Source: Kurthia populi (GTDB taxonomy: Bacteria; Bacillota; Bacilli; Bacillales_A; Planococcaceae). From it: DNA of 64,000 bases. The notes under the pieces were generated by a model. The model did not search any database. It was not told the origin of the DNA and saw only the letters and a program-made list of their open reading frames with translations. The position numbers and the translations under genes were made by a program. The stretch lies in NCBI RefSeq assembly GCF_042686175.1, contig NZ_JBHUOR010000002.1, positions 1-64,000 of the forward strand. The letters run 5' to 3'. This document shows, piece by piece, positions 7,773-17,137 of the stretch; the stretch's first letter is position 1, and each line of letters opens with the position of its first letter.

Positions 7773-8717
7773 TTAATGGACCTTCTTTTTCAGTAGCATT
7801 GTATGATAACTATGAATAAACATGCCAAGAATAATAACGACAAGACCGATAAGTGCCATTGTCGATGGTAGCGCGACATTTAATAAAATCATTTCACCGA
7901 TAATAACAAAAATAATTTCAGCAGATTGTGTGGCTTCAACCGCCGCGAGCTTTCCTTGGTCACTACGCACCCGATCGGTCGCAATGAAAAATAATACGGT
8001 CGCTACAATGCCCGAGCTGATCGCGACAATAAATGAATTGATGACTTGACTCATTGACGGGAACCCGACTGTCATCAGCGCATAAATCGCCATGACTATC
8101 CATGCAGGCATCGATGCAATTGTCATGCCGAGAACACGGCTAAAGGTATCAAGACGTCCATCACAAAGGTCCATCATTTTACGATTGCCGAGTGGGTAAG
8201 CAAACGCAGCAATGAGGACAGGGATTAATCCAAGCAGTAAATCTTTAGAGCCGACAGAGGAGATGCTCGGAATTTGAATCAAGACGATACCGACTAAAAT
8301 AATACAGGAAATGCCGAGTGACGTAACGGGAATCTGTTGCCGCACCCGTTGACCAGTTGCTGTATGTATAAAAAACAGTGGTGCGAGTAGCACCCCGGCA
8401 ACAATCGTAAACTGCCATGTACCGGATACGAGCCAGCCTGGACCATATGCGGCTGCAAATGTGAGCGGTGCATAAAATAAAACGAAGCCTACAAAGCTCC
8501 ACAGTAACCACTGTATGGGAGCTTTTTTCATTTCAGTCGTCATCGGTTTTACATTATGCTGCATGGCGACAATGATAAATAAAAAAGGTAGCATAAAGAA
8601 ATAACGTAGCGATGAACTCCAAAGCCAGCTACCACCATCAAGCTCCATCGCATGATTTAAAATGAACGTCACCGCAAAAAATAATGCGGCGAGTACACCA
8701 AGAAGAATTTCAAACAT
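7773..8717 (-). CDS. Drug/metabolite-type multidrug efflux permease (EmrE-family, long form)
   Basis: A 314-residue integral membrane protein with about ten predicted helices, nine or ten of them evenly spaced, typical of the putative multidrug-resistance efflux transporter family related to DMT/EamA carriers. The ATG at 8715-8717 is chosen because AAAGGAGT lies 6-7 nt upstream; upstream in-frame ATGs lack a site. Substrate is unknown. The gene stands alone, behind repeat copy 2 and an inverted repeat in its leader. Confidence 0.75.
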   Translation of the reverse strand: MFEILLGVLAALFFAVTFILNHAMELDGGSWLWSSSLRYFFMLPFLFIIVAMQHNVKPMTTEMKKAPIQWLLWSFVGFVLFYAPLTFAAAYGPGWLVSGTWQFTIVAGVLLAPLFFIHTATGQRVRQQIPVTSLGISCIILVGIVLIQIPSISSVGSKDLLLGLIPVLIAAFAYPLGNRKMMDLCDGRLDTFSRVLGMTIASMPAWIVMAIYALMTVGFPSMSQVINSFIVAISSGIVATVLFFIATDRVRSDQGKLAAVEATQSAEIIFVIIGEMILLNVALPSTMALIGLVVIILGMFIHSYHTMLLKKKVH

Positions 8718-8773
8718 CAACATACTCCTTTCATGAATTAACAGTGGATTAGCATTAGTGTACACAAAAATAA

Positions 8774-8796
8774 TCGACATGTATTGTAAATGTCGA
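8774..8796. promoter_or_regulatory. Inverted repeat upstream of the efflux permease
   Basis: TCGACAT (8774-8780) and ATGTCGA (8790-8796) form an exact 7-bp inverted repeat with a 9-nt spacer, 57 bp upstream of the start. No T run follows, so an operator is more likely than a terminator. The cognate regulator is unknown. Confidence 0.4.
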
Positions 8797-8819
8797 AAAA
8801 TACAGATAATGATGTGCAT

Positions 8820-8954
8820 AAAAATGAGGCTAGGACATACGTCGGAAACAACCGTTTGAGCATAAGAAAAACCGGAATCGCGCTGTGCGGTTCCGGTTTT
8901 TCGTTGCGAACGCTAAAAAAGCAACATGACGTGTTTTGTCCCAGCCTCTCTTTA
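8820..8954. repeat. Dispersed nested inverted repeat, copy 2
   Basis: Outer arms GAGGCTAGGACA (8826-8837) and TGTCCCAGCCTC (8937-8948), with the central hairpin ACCGGAATCGC / GCGGTTCCGGT. It is the only copy not between convergent genes: it lies after the stop of pepT and before the efflux permease start, both on the minus strand. The inner loop region is a few bases shorter than in the other copies. Confidence 0.85.
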
Positions 8955-8958
8955 TAGG

Positions 8959-10185
8959 TTAAGCTTGTGCCTCGTAAAGTTTGATCATTTCAATCATTAC
9001 TTCCGTTGCTTTAACCATTGTTTCAGCTGACACGTATTCGTATTTACCGTGCATATTTTCGCCGCCAGCGAAAATATTTGGTGTCGGTAAGCCCATATAA
9101 GAAAGTTGAGAGCCATCTGTACCACCGCGAATTGGTTTTACGATTGGTGTAATACCTAAATTTGTCATCGCTTTGTGTGCGATATCAACGATATGTTTTA
9201 CAGGTTCAATTTTGTCGCCCATATTGTAATATTGGTCGCCCATATCAAGTACGACAGCATCAGCGCCATACTCGGCTTTTAACTGCTCAGCAGCTTGTTG
9301 TACAAGTGCTTTTTTCGCTTCAAATTGGTCATGGTCGTGGTCACGGATAATATATTCCATTTCCGTTTTTTCGATGGTGCCATTGAATTCCATTAAGTGA
9401 ATGAAACCATCGCGGCCGTCTGTTAATTCAGGAACCGCATCTTTAGGCATCATTTCTTGGAATTTAATCGCAGCAGTAATTGAGTTTACCATTTTATTTT
9501 TAGCTGAACCAGGGTGTACATTTGTACCGAAAGTTGTGACTTTCGCGTACGCTGCATTGAAGCTCTCATATTCTAATTCACCTAGTGGACCACCATCCAT
9601 TGTATAAGCGAAATCCGCATTAAAGCGTTTGACGTCAAATTTATGTGGGCCACGACCGATTTCCTCATCTGGTGTGAAGCCAACGCGTAGCTCGCCATGT
9701 TTGATTTCTGGATGTTGAATTAAATATTCCATTGCTGTCATAATTTCAACGATACCGGCTTTATCATCTGCGCCAAGTAATGTTGTACCGTCTGTTGTGA
9801 TGAGTGTTTGACCAACATAACCTGCAAGCTCAGGTGACATAGAAGGTGATAGTACGACGTCGTCATTTAATTGTAAATCGCCGCCGTCATAGTTGTCCCA
9901 GCGCTTTGGATTCACGTTTGTGCCAGTGAAATCTGTTGCAGTATCAACATGTGCTAAGAAACCGATTGTTGGGATTTCTTTGTCTGTGTTTGCTGGTAGT
10001 GTCGCAAATAAATAACCATATTCATCTACAGTTACATCTTGCATGCCAATTTCTTTTAGCTCTGCTTCAAGTAAGTGTAGTAAATCCCATTGTTTTTTCG
10101 TTGATGGTGTTGTTTCGCTCGCTGCATTTGATTGCGTATCAACTTTTGCGTAGCGCACTAAGCGTTCAATAACTGTTTCTTTCAT
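8959..10185 (-). CDS. pepT: Peptidase T (tripeptide aminopeptidase, M20B)
   Basis: A 408-residue zinc aminopeptidase that removes the N-terminal residue of tripeptides. Visible are the metal-site segments FLAHVDTA, GADDKAG and FTPDEEIGRG (catalytic Glu pair), the dimerisation domain, and the C-terminal IRGGTDGSQLS typical of PepT. Length matches the family (about 410). RBS AGGAGG lies just upstream of the ATG. Single-gene unit ending in repeat copy 2. Confidence 0.93.
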   Translation of the reverse strand: MKETVIERLVRYAKVDTQSNAASETTPSTKKQWDLLHLLEAELKEIGMQDVTVDEYGYLFATLPANTDKEIPTIGFLAHVDTATDFTGTNVNPKRWDNYDGGDLQLNDDVVLSPSMSPELAGYVGQTLITTDGTTLLGADDKAGIVEIMTAMEYLIQHPEIKHGELRVGFTPDEEIGRGPHKFDVKRFNADFAYTMDGGPLGELEYESFNAAYAKVTTFGTNVHPGSAKNKMVNSITAAIKFQEMMPKDAVPELTDGRDGFIHLMEFNGTIEKTEMEYIIRDHDHDQFEAKKALVQQAAEQLKAEYGADAVVLDMGDQYYNMGDKIEPVKHIVDIAHKAMTNLGITPIVKPIRGGTDGSQLSYMGLPTPNIFAGGENMHGKYEYVSAETMVKATEVMIEMIKLYEAQA

Positions 10186-10259
10186 TCTTAAAAACCTCCT
10201 AATAAATGACGAATGTAGCTTTATGACGTAATTTTACAAAAATAAAGACTATTCTAACG

Positions 10260-10910
10260 TTATTCTAACACTTTATTTGGCAAACCGAAATAACTTACGA
10301 TACTTAGGCTAAATAAAAGCGCTGCGCAATAATAAGGCGTCATGATGAGCGCATTTAGGTTACTAAGTGGCGTAATGAAGTTGTTGATGGCAAACAGTAA
10401 ATTAGCTGAGGCAAAGGACAGTGTTGCGGTAATGATCATCCATTGACGTGTGTGGAAAGAGGCCCAAAGCATCGTTAATGTAATCGCAATGTAGAGGCTA
10501 ATAACTAGACTAAGCATATAGAGGTGATCTTTCATGATGTTGCCAACGACCCAACCGATAATAATCGCTGCAACCATCACAAGTGCGATGAGCAGGGATT
10601 TAGGTGGCGTTTTCCATGGCATCGTGAAAAATGCTCGAAGAAAGTATAGTTGACCGGCGGCGAAAAACATTAAGCTAAACACTAAGTATGGCAGTGTCGC
10701 CGTCCCGCAAGTAATCAAAATTAGCGCTACAATAACCGAACGTGAGTAGCTCTCCTGTCGTAGATCATGGAAGCGGTATGCAAGAAGAATGATGAAGAGC
10801 ATCGGAATAACCTTGAAAATTTGCTTGATGAAATATGCTTCATCAAGCGGCATAAAATGTACAGCATACATTGCCGATGCAATTGCGCCAATGATATAGA
10901 AGGTTTTCAT
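10260..10910 (-). CDS. YhhN/TMEM86-like membrane protein, catalytic acids apparently lost
   Basis: A 216-residue protein with about eight transmembrane helices and the overall YhhN pattern (KVIPML near the N terminus, then evenly spaced helices). YhhN relatives include lysoplasmalogenases with conserved Asp residues in segments like LLGD and SD. Here the corresponding segments read CGTATLP and FASANLL, so those acids look absent and enzymatic activity is doubtful. The ATG at 10908-10910 is preferred: GGAGG is 7 nt upstream, while the next upstream ATG is too close. Divergent from the 564-residue membrane protein gene. Confidence 0.6.
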   Translation of the reverse strand: MKTFYIIGAIASAMYAVHFMPLDEAYFIKQIFKVIPMLFIILLAYRFHDLRQESYSRSVIVALILITCGTATLPYLVFSLMFFAAGQLYFLRAFFTMPWKTPPKSLLIALVMVAAIIIGWVVGNIMKDHLYMLSLVISLYIAITLTMLWASFHTRQWMIITATLSFASANLLFAINNFITPLSNLNALIMTPYYCAALLFSLSIVSYFGLPNKVLE

Positions 10911-11027
10911 AAACATTCCTCCATTCAAAAGCGAATTAGTTGTTTTATTCCCGAAACACCTCTAAAATGAAACTTTTTACATACATATTCCGTATAAAAA
11001 GTATCGAGATTTGGGAGGGAACTAAAA

Positions 11028-12722
11028 ATGATTATGACGTTTGTTATTGCAGCAATTTTTGCGGCGATATCCGCCATTTTAATCGTACCTTTGACGGGCA
11101 AAACAAAGGAAGGCGATTTTAAATGGGGCTTTAAGGCAGCGTTTTTCGGCGGGGTCTTTGTCCTCGCATTTATCGTGTTCGGACTTATTTTCTACATTAC
11201 AAAGATTGACCAAAACTGGACAGCACTATGGCCAGCATTTTTCATTCTAGCAATTATCGGTAGTGCATTTTCTGCTGGTCTGGAGCAAAAGGTGAAGTTG
11301 GTCGTTGGGGTAGCGAGTGTATTATTTGCAGGCTATATGCTACTTGCGCCAATGCTAAATGCGAATGATAAATATGACTCAGCAAAAATGGCGACGAAAA
11401 CAGAGCTAAAAGCATTCGATGAAACGAAAACGCCAGCGAGTGTGCCACCAAAATATGCACGTAATAAGATGAAAAAGGCCTTTAGTCAAGTGCCGAATAC
11501 AAGTTATTATGAGCTAGGCAATTTACAAATTCAAAAGGTAAACGGTGAGTTTGTCTATATTGCGCCAGTCGAGTTCTCAGATTTCTGGAAATGGTTTAAA
11601 GGGAATACATCACCAGGTTACTTTATGGTGAGTGCTACGGATTCATCAGCTAATCCGAAATTCGTCAAATCAGAAATGAAGTATGCAGAGTCTGCGTACT
11701 TAAATAACAATGTCGAGCGTTATATGCGTCTGCATAATCCAACGAAAATTTTCAACGGCGATGTTCAACTTGAAGTCGATGATGACGGTAAGCCGTACTA
11801 TATCCGCACATATGGTGAATTTATCTCGGCACGTAACGGCTTTGCGCCAAAAGGGATTGTTATGGTAGATGCGGCGTCAGGGAATATTAAAACGTATGCA
11901 CTAAAAGACGTACCAGCATTTATTGACGGCGCGGTGTCACCAGAAGCGGTGAGCCTACAAAATAGCTACTTCGGTAAATATGTACATGGTTATTTCAATA
12001 CGATTTTCGGTAAACGTGACATCAAGCTTCCTTCAGATGAAGGGACAGAAGCAAATGTAAGTCCTGTATTTGATGAAAAAGGGGATATGTATTATTTCAC
12101 TGATTTCACAAGTCCAAAAGAGGGCGTGGACTCAATGCTTGGCTATTCATTAACGAATGCACGTACAGGCGAGGCCACGTATTATACAGGGAATAAAGAC
12201 GAAGCGTATATGGATTCAGAAGGTGCGCTTCAAGTAGTTGAGAAGAAATTCGTTGAGAAGAAATGGGAGGGCTCTATGCCACTTCTTTATAACTTCTATG
12301 GTGAGGCAAGCTGGCTAGTGCCAGTGCTTGATTCAAATGGCTTCTTACAAAACTACTACATCGTGTCAGCAGCAAATCCTGAGATTGCCGTAACAGGCGC
12401 TACACCAAATGAAGCACTGCGTCAGTATAAAACCGTGCTAAGTCGTACTGGCTCATCAAGTACAGTAAATGGTAGCTCATCACAGGAAGAAAAAACAGCG
12501 ACAGGTAAAGTGGTGCGTGTCTATAAGGAACAAAATGGTGACTTCACGAATGTTTCCTTCTTATTAGACAATGGCGATAACTATATCGTGTCAACGGAAG
12601 TTGCACCGCTTGCAGTTTATTTACAGGAAAAAGACAAGGTAGAAGTAACATATATTAATTCTGCAGATGTCTTCCTACCAGTAAAAGAATTAAAAGTGGA
12701 TGGCTTACTAGAAAAAGAATAA
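11028..12722 (+). CDS. Membrane-anchored protein of unknown function with large extracellular part
   Basis: 564 residues. The first 110 residues hold three or four hydrophobic helices (about 1-22, 35-58, 66-84, 88-106); the remaining 450 residues are hydrophilic and predicted outside. The external part has an SG-rich linker near 475-490 (GSSSTVNGSSSQEEK) followed by a small all-beta module reading like a DUF with VRVYKEQNGDFTNVSFLLDNG. I do not recognise the family. RBS GGGAGGG precedes the ATG. It is a single-gene unit ended by repeat copy 3. Confidence 0.8.
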   Translation: MIMTFVIAAIFAAISAILIVPLTGKTKEGDFKWGFKAAFFGGVFVLAFIVFGLIFYITKIDQNWTALWPAFFILAIIGSAFSAGLEQKVKLVVGVASVLFAGYMLLAPMLNANDKYDSAKMATKTELKAFDETKTPASVPPKYARNKMKKAFSQVPNTSYYELGNLQIQKVNGEFVYIAPVEFSDFWKWFKGNTSPGYFMVSATDSSANPKFVKSEMKYAESAYLNNNVERYMRLHNPTKIFNGDVQLEVDDDGKPYYIRTYGEFISARNGFAPKGIVMVDAASGNIKTYALKDVPAFIDGAVSPEAVSLQNSYFGKYVHGYFNTIFGKRDIKLPSDEGTEANVSPVFDEKGDMYYFTDFTSPKEGVDSMLGYSLTNARTGEATYYTGNKDEAYMDSEGALQVVEKKFVEKKWEGSMPLLYNFYGEASWLVPVLDSNGFLQNYYIVSAANPEIAVTGATPNEALRQYKTVLSRTGSSSTVNGSSSQEEKTATGKVVRVYKEQNGDFTNVSFLLDNGDNYIVSTEVAPLAVYLQEKDKVEVTYINSADVFLPVKELKVDGLLEKE

Positions 12723-12723
12723 G

Positions 12724-12862
12724 CAAAAAAGAGGCTTTGACATACGTGTAGCAACCTCTTATGTAAGCATAAAAAAACCGGAATCGCGCTGTGGCGCGGT
12801 TCCGGTTTTTCATTGCGAACGCGAAAAAAGGAAAAGACGTGTTTTGTCCGAGTCTCTTTTTT
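12724..12862. repeat. Dispersed nested inverted repeat, copy 3 (convergent junction)
   Basis: Outer arms AAAAAAGAGGCT (12725-12736) and AGTCTCTTTTTT (12851-12862), the central hairpin ACCGGAATCGCGC / GCGCGGTTCCGGT. It fills the gap between the membrane-protein gene and the convergent nitroreductase gene. Confidence 0.88.
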
Positions 12863-12869
12863 AATGCGC

Positions 12870-13607
12870 TTATTTCCACGTAAAGCCTTTTGAAGCTAAG
12901 AAGTCCTTCATATGTGGACGCTGTTGTTTCACTAAGTAATCTGCCATTTGGCGTGTCCAGTTTTCATTCTTTTGGTTGGCATTACGATTTAAGTAATAGT
13001 TATTTAAGTCTTCATCATATTGAGATAAAAGCGCATCATACTTTTCAACATCATAGCCATTTTCGTGGACGATAGCATCGATTGGTAGACGTGGTTTTGA
13101 ATCATTTGTTTTTGTCGGTGTACCAAGTGTCATCGCAAACATTGGGAACACGTACTCAGGCAGGTTAAATAGCTCGCTAATTTCTGCGGCTCCTGTACGT
13201 GCACCACCGATATAGCAAATGCCATAGCCTTCTGATTCAGCGGCTACAACGAAGTTTTGTGCGAATAAGCCAACATCATTGACACCAACTAAAATATTTT
13301 CGGCTGTATCTGCCGTAATATCGACACCGTATTTTTGACCAGCGATTTGTAGGCGCTTGAAGTCGACGCAAAATAAGAGTGAGGCGCCAGCAGTTTTGAA
13401 TTGGAAGTCATTTTTTGAAAGCTCGCCGAGTTTTTGTTTTTTCTCTTCATCGGTCACATAGATGACGCTATAGGCTTGGACGAAATGAGAAGTGGCTGCC
13501 ATTTGAGCGGTTTCTAACATTTCATATACTTTTTCTTTCGGAATTTCTTCGCCTGTATATTTACGCACCGATGTGTGATTGCGTAATTGTTGTTGTACAT
13601 CATTCAT
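12870..13607 (-). CDS. NfsA/NfrA-type FMN-dependent nitroreductase
   Basis: A 245-residue flavoprotein oxidoreductase of the NfsA group (NADPH-dependent, reduces nitro compounds, quinones or flavins). Recognisable are the N-terminal HTSVRKYTGEEIPKE segment that contacts FMN, the central GVNDVGLFAQNFVVAAESEGYGICYIGG core and the C-terminal extension ending in FLASKGFTWK. Length matches NfsA-like proteins (about 245). A poly-G RBS precedes the ATG. Physiological substrate cannot be read. Confidence 0.88.
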   Translation of the reverse strand: MNDVQQQLRNHTSVRKYTGEEIPKEKVYEMLETAQMAATSHFVQAYSVIYVTDEEKKQKLGELSKNDFQFKTAGASLLFCVDFKRLQIAGQKYGVDITADTAENILVGVNDVGLFAQNFVVAAESEGYGICYIGGARTGAAEISELFNLPEYVFPMFAMTLGTPTKTNDSKPRLPIDAIVHENGYDVEKYDALLSQYDEDLNNYYLNRNANQKNENWTRQMADYLVKQQRPHMKDFLASKGFTWK

Positions 13608-13697
13608 AAAAAAGCCCCCTATATGTAAGTTTGTAAATCCAGTTTAACTATAACGGATTTTGCCATTTAGTGGCTACCAAAAGCGCTTTGAATTTAT

Positions 13698-13727
13698 GAA
13701 AAAAGAGCGCTCATTTTTGAACGCTCT
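13698..13727 (-). terminator. Intrinsic terminator of the DASS transporter gene
   Basis: AGAGCGTTCA / TGAGCGCTCT stem with one mismatch, followed by TTTTTT on the minus strand, just after the stop codon at 13738. Confidence 0.85.
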
Positions 13728-13737
13728 GTTGGTCGGT

Positions 13738-15213
13738 TTATAATAAGCCAAGCCATTTCCAGTAGGTTGCGCTGAATAATAATATGAGTAAATAACCGGC
13801 AATTGTAAGTGGAATCCCTGACTTTAAGAAATCTTTGACTGTAAAGGCGCCTGTACCATAAGCTAGCATATTTTGCGGGGCACTTACTGGTAACAGGAAA
13901 CCAAAGCTAATAACAAATTGCTGAATTAAGACAAAGCCGATAGCATCTGCAGGGAGTTGAATCGTTGTTGTGAGTGCGATTAAAATTGGAATGAGCGCAG
14001 ACGATAAGCTCGTTGCACTCGCAAAGCCTAAGTGAATCAAAATATTAAAGGCACTTACTAGCGCAATTGTTGAAAGAATTGGCATATGTTCAAGGCCAAG
14101 TGAACCAAATACAGTGGAAGATAACCACTGAGCTCCCTGTGTATCAAGCAGTACAGTACCAAGTGCGATACCGACTGCAAAAACAATAATTGTACCCCAT
14201 GGAATAAGTGCTTCAACAGACTTCCAGGATTCGAAGACACCGATTTTTGGTGTTAATAATAATGCAATCGCAAAAATTGTGACTGTTGTTGTATCGAATT
14301 GATGAAGGCGACCTTCTGTTGACCAGAAAAATAACAGTAGTAGTGAAATGACAATTAGGCGAATTTCAGTAGCTTTTAATTTACCTAATTCATCGAGCTG
14401 CTGTCTAATAACATCCTTGCCGCCTTCAATGACATTTGTTTCAGGTTTGATAAGCTTGATCATCACGAAAAATAAAATAACGGACATAATGAGTGAGAAC
14501 GGAGCGGCATAAAGGAACCATTGACTCCATGACACATCAACATTAAATTCTTTATTAATAAAGCTGAGTGCAACCATGTTTTGTGCGGCAGCGGTTTTAA
14601 TACCGACATTCCAGATGGATACGGATTGGACGGCTGTAATAACGAGTAATGCGGCAAGTCTACTATTTTTAGCAAGTCCAAATGCAGCAACCATTCCGAG
14701 TAAAATAGGTACAACAGCGCCAGCTCGTGCGGTAGCACTTGGCACGAAAAATGCTAAAATAATTGATACTAAAATGGCGCCAAAAACAATGTTTTTTGTT
14801 TTAGTACCAACAATATTTAAAATCCATAATGCTAAGCGTTTATGCAGGTTTGTCGCTTGCATCGCTGCTGCTAAAAACAGTGCAGCGGCAACGAGGGCAA
14901 CAGCAGAATTAGAGAAGCCTCCTAAAATCATTTTTAAGGCACCAGCAGTTGTATACGTAGCAGAAGGGTCTTCAATTGTTGGCGCAAAGCCAAGTGAAAT
15001 TGCTGTAATCGCAATAATCATTGCGGCGCTAACTGGATAGGATACAGCCTCTGTCACCCATAAAATAACGGCAAATGCGAGGATGGCAAGACTGCGTTGA
15101 CCAGCAATTGGGACATCGCCGTTATTCGGAAGAAATGTAATGATAATGAGAGCAAGAAACGCTAAAGCAATCCATAATCCTTTTAAATTCTTTTTCTCTT
15201 TTTTTTCAGACAT
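13738..15213 (-). CDS. DASS-family sodium:dicarboxylate symporter
   Basis: A 491-residue membrane protein with 11-13 helices, of the divalent anion:Na+ symporter family (malate, succinate, 2-oxoglutarate, citrate). Two inverted-repeat halves are visible, each with a hairpin-and-polar segment (GGFSNSAVALVAAALFLAAAM in the first half; GFASATSLSSALIPI in the second). The ATG at 15211-15213 is used because AAGGAAGGTG is 9 nt upstream; a longer frame to 15276 has no site. Substrate not determinable, malate/2-oxoglutarate is likely. Confidence 0.85.
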   Translation of the reverse strand: MSEKKEKKNLKGLWIALAFLALIIITFLPNNGDVPIAGQRSLAILAFAVILWVTEAVSYPVSAAMIIAITAISLGFAPTIEDPSATYTTAGALKMILGGFSNSAVALVAAALFLAAAMQATNLHKRLALWILNIVGTKTKNIVFGAILVSIILAFFVPSATARAGAVVPILLGMVAAFGLAKNSRLAALLVITAVQSVSIWNVGIKTAAAQNMVALSFINKEFNVDVSWSQWFLYAAPFSLIMSVILFFVMIKLIKPETNVIEGGKDVIRQQLDELGKLKATEIRLIVISLLLLFFWSTEGRLHQFDTTTVTIFAIALLLTPKIGVFESWKSVEALIPWGTIIVFAVGIALGTVLLDTQGAQWLSSTVFGSLGLEHMPILSTIALVSAFNILIHLGFASATSLSSALIPILIALTTTIQLPADAIGFVLIQQFVISFGFLLPVSAPQNMLAYGTGAFTVKDFLKSGIPLTIAGYLLILLFSATYWKWLGLL

Positions 15214-15391
15214 AGCATATAACACCTTCCTTTTACTTACAATTATAGGCTGTTTAAGGGATGTAATTTTGTGCAAAAGTTAAAACTTTCGTAACAGCAG
15301 TCGTTAACGAGCGAAAGAAGTATGTTTTTTAGCGGATATGTGCATATATTTCTTATAAAGACAGTAAATTTTAAAAAATTAGAAAATTCTG

Positions 15392-15420
15392 TTGACGCGT
15401 ATGTGTAAGTTCGTTATACT
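15392..15420 (+). promoter_or_regulatory. SigA promoter of the S-box metY-hom transcript
   Basis: TTGACG (15392-15397), 17-nt spacer, TATACT (15415-15420). Transcription would start near 15427, about 35 nt before the SAM riboswitch. Confidence 0.85.
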
Positions 15421-15459
15421 GATGTACAATCAGATGGAACAAAAAAATCAAATCATATA

Positions 15460-15566
15460 CCTTTATCAAGAGTGGCGGAGGGAATAGGCCCTGCGATGCC
15501 CGGCAACCAGTATTTTTACTACGGTGCTAAATCCTACAGATTGAATCGGATCTGAAAGATAAGGGG
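15460..15566 (+). promoter_or_regulatory. SAM-I (S-box) riboswitch aptamer
   Basis: P1 is CTTTATC (15461-15467) with GATAAGG (15559-15565). The strongly conserved S-box segments are present in order: AGAGTGGCGGAGGGA, GGCCCTGCGATGCCCGGCAA, ACGGTGCTAAATCCT, then GATCTGAAAGATAAGGGGAGG. With SAM bound the downstream terminator forms and metY-hom is off; without SAM the 3' side of P1 can pair with the terminator arm and allow read-through. Confidence 0.95.
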
Positions 15567-15583
15567 AGGACTATTGCTTATAC

Positions 15584-15617
15584 AACCCTCTTCTTATGAA
15601 GAAGGGTTTTTTATTTT
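15584..15617 (+). terminator. S-box expression-platform terminator
   Basis: AACCCTCTTC (15584-15593) pairs with GAAGAAGGGTT, followed by a U tract. The CCCTCTT arm is complementary to the AAGGGGAGG end of the aptamer, giving the alternative antiterminator. Confidence 0.92.
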
Positions 15618-15666
15618 TCCTTCTTTCTCCCGATGTTCCATCGGAAAATTTTAGGAGGAAATGAAT

Positions 15667-16941
15667 ATGACAGAATTTCAAAAAGAAACAATCGCAATCC
15701 ATGGTGGCCAAACGCCAGATCCAGAAACAGGTGCTATCGCAGTACCGATTTATCGTACAACGGCCTATAAGTTTAATGACTCTGAACATGCGCGTAAGTT
15801 ATTCGCATTAGAGGAGCCGGGAAATATTTATTCTCGTATTATGAATCCAACAGTCGATGTATTTGAAAAGCGTGTCGCACTTCTTGAAGGTGGCACAGCA
15901 GCAGTAGCGCTATCATCAGGTATGGCGGCCATTGCGTTCTCGATTTTAAATATTGCGCGTGCGGGGGACCATATCGTTGCAGCTAATAGTCTATATGGTG
16001 GTACATATAATTTATTTGCCAACACACTGCCTCGCTACGGCATTACAGCGACCTTTGTAGATGAGCGTCATCCAGCTGAGTTTGAAGCGGCGATTCAGGA
16101 AAATACAAAAGCGATTTACGCTGAAACAATTGGGAATCCAAGTCTTACCATTGCTGATTTAGAAGCATTAGCAGACATTGCACATAAACATGATATTCCA
16201 TTAATTATTGATAATACATTCGCATCACCAATCGGTTCAAATCCAATCGAATTCGGTGCAGACGTAGTTATTCACTCTGCGACAAAATGGATTGGTGGCC
16301 ATGGTACAACGATTGGTGGCGTTGTTGTCGACGCGGGTAAATTTGATTGGACGCGTGGTAAATTCCCAGATTATACAGAGCCAGATGCTTCATATCATGG
16401 GATTCGTTACGGTATTGATGCAGCGAGTGCCGCCTTTGCGACGCGCCTTCGTGTCATTTTATTACGTGATTTCGGTCCGACATTAAGTGCAGATGCTGCA
16501 TTCAACTTTATTCAAGGTTTAGAGACGATTCATTTACGTGTACCTCGTCACAATGAAAATGCCGCAAAAGTTGCTGCATTTTTAGACGGGCATGACAAGG
16601 TAGAATGGGTTCGCTACAACGGTCTTGAAACGAGTGAAAATGCTGCACTTGCAAAAAAATATTTAAAAAATGGTGCCGGCTCCGTATTAACATTTGGTAT
16701 TAAAGGGGGACGCGAGGCAGGTCGTCAGTTAATCGATACAGTTGAATTATTCTCACATGTCGCAAATGTTGGCGATGCGCGTTCACTAATTATCCACCCC
16801 GCATCGACAACACATCAGCAACTAAGCGCAGAAGAATTAATTGCTTCAGGCGTGCCTGAGGAACTTGTGCGTTTATCGATCGGTTTAGAAAACGCCGATG
16901 ACATTATTGCAGCGCTTGAAAAAGCATTCGCAAGTATTTAA
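15667..16941 (+). CDS. metY: O-acetylhomoserine sulfhydrylase (MetY type)
   Basis: A 424-residue PLP enzyme of the Cys/Met metabolism family that makes homocysteine from O-acetylhomoserine and sulfide. Family marks are SRIMNPTVDVFEKRVALLEGG, the PLP lysine in HSATKWIGGHG (about residue 207), and the long form (about 425 residues) that separates MetY from cystathionine gamma-synthases (about 380). The second ATG (15667) is 8 nt from AGGAGG; the first is only 2 nt away. A 6-bp hairpin CCGATG / CATCGG (15630-15644) sits just before the RBS. S-box control and the hom gene downstream fit methionine synthesis. Confidence 0.92.
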   Translation: MTEFQKETIAIHGGQTPDPETGAIAVPIYRTTAYKFNDSEHARKLFALEEPGNIYSRIMNPTVDVFEKRVALLEGGTAAVALSSGMAAIAFSILNIARAGDHIVAANSLYGGTYNLFANTLPRYGITATFVDERHPAEFEAAIQENTKAIYAETIGNPSLTIADLEALADIAHKHDIPLIIDNTFASPIGSNPIEFGADVVIHSATKWIGGHGTTIGGVVVDAGKFDWTRGKFPDYTEPDASYHGIRYGIDAASAAFATRLRVILLRDFGPTLSADAAFNFIQGLETIHLRVPRHNENAAKVAAFLDGHDKVEWVRYNGLETSENAALAKKYLKNGAGSVLTFGIKGGREAGRQLIDTVELFSHVANVGDARSLIIHPASTTHQQLSAEELIASGVPEELVRLSIGLENADDIIAALEKAFASI

Positions 16942-17114
16942 GAAATCAACTCGGCTCATTTGCCACCAACAGAAAAAATGGCTAACTCATTCGTTTGTCC
17001 ATTGAACACTTTGTGACCGCCTAGAGGAGACAATTGTCCATCGAAGAAAGAATTTTCTTGAAATTATGCACCTTATCGTCTAAACTAAGTATAATTGTTT
17101 CTAATGAAGGAACA

Positions 17115-17137
17115 TTTGTACTCTCGGTAAGTACAAA
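17115..17137 (+). other. Hairpin in the metY-hom intercistronic leader
   Basis: TTTGTACT (17115-17122) and AGTACAAA (17130-17137) form an exact 8-bp stem with a 7-nt loop, 27 nt before the hom RBS. No U tract follows. The 236-bp gap between metY and hom also has a TATAAT-like box but no convincing -35. It may be an mRNA processing or stability structure. Confidence 0.4.

Noticed and set aside
8774..8796. Terminator upstream of the efflux permease
   Set aside because: The inverted repeat has no U tract in either direction and a weak GC content; operator is the better reading.
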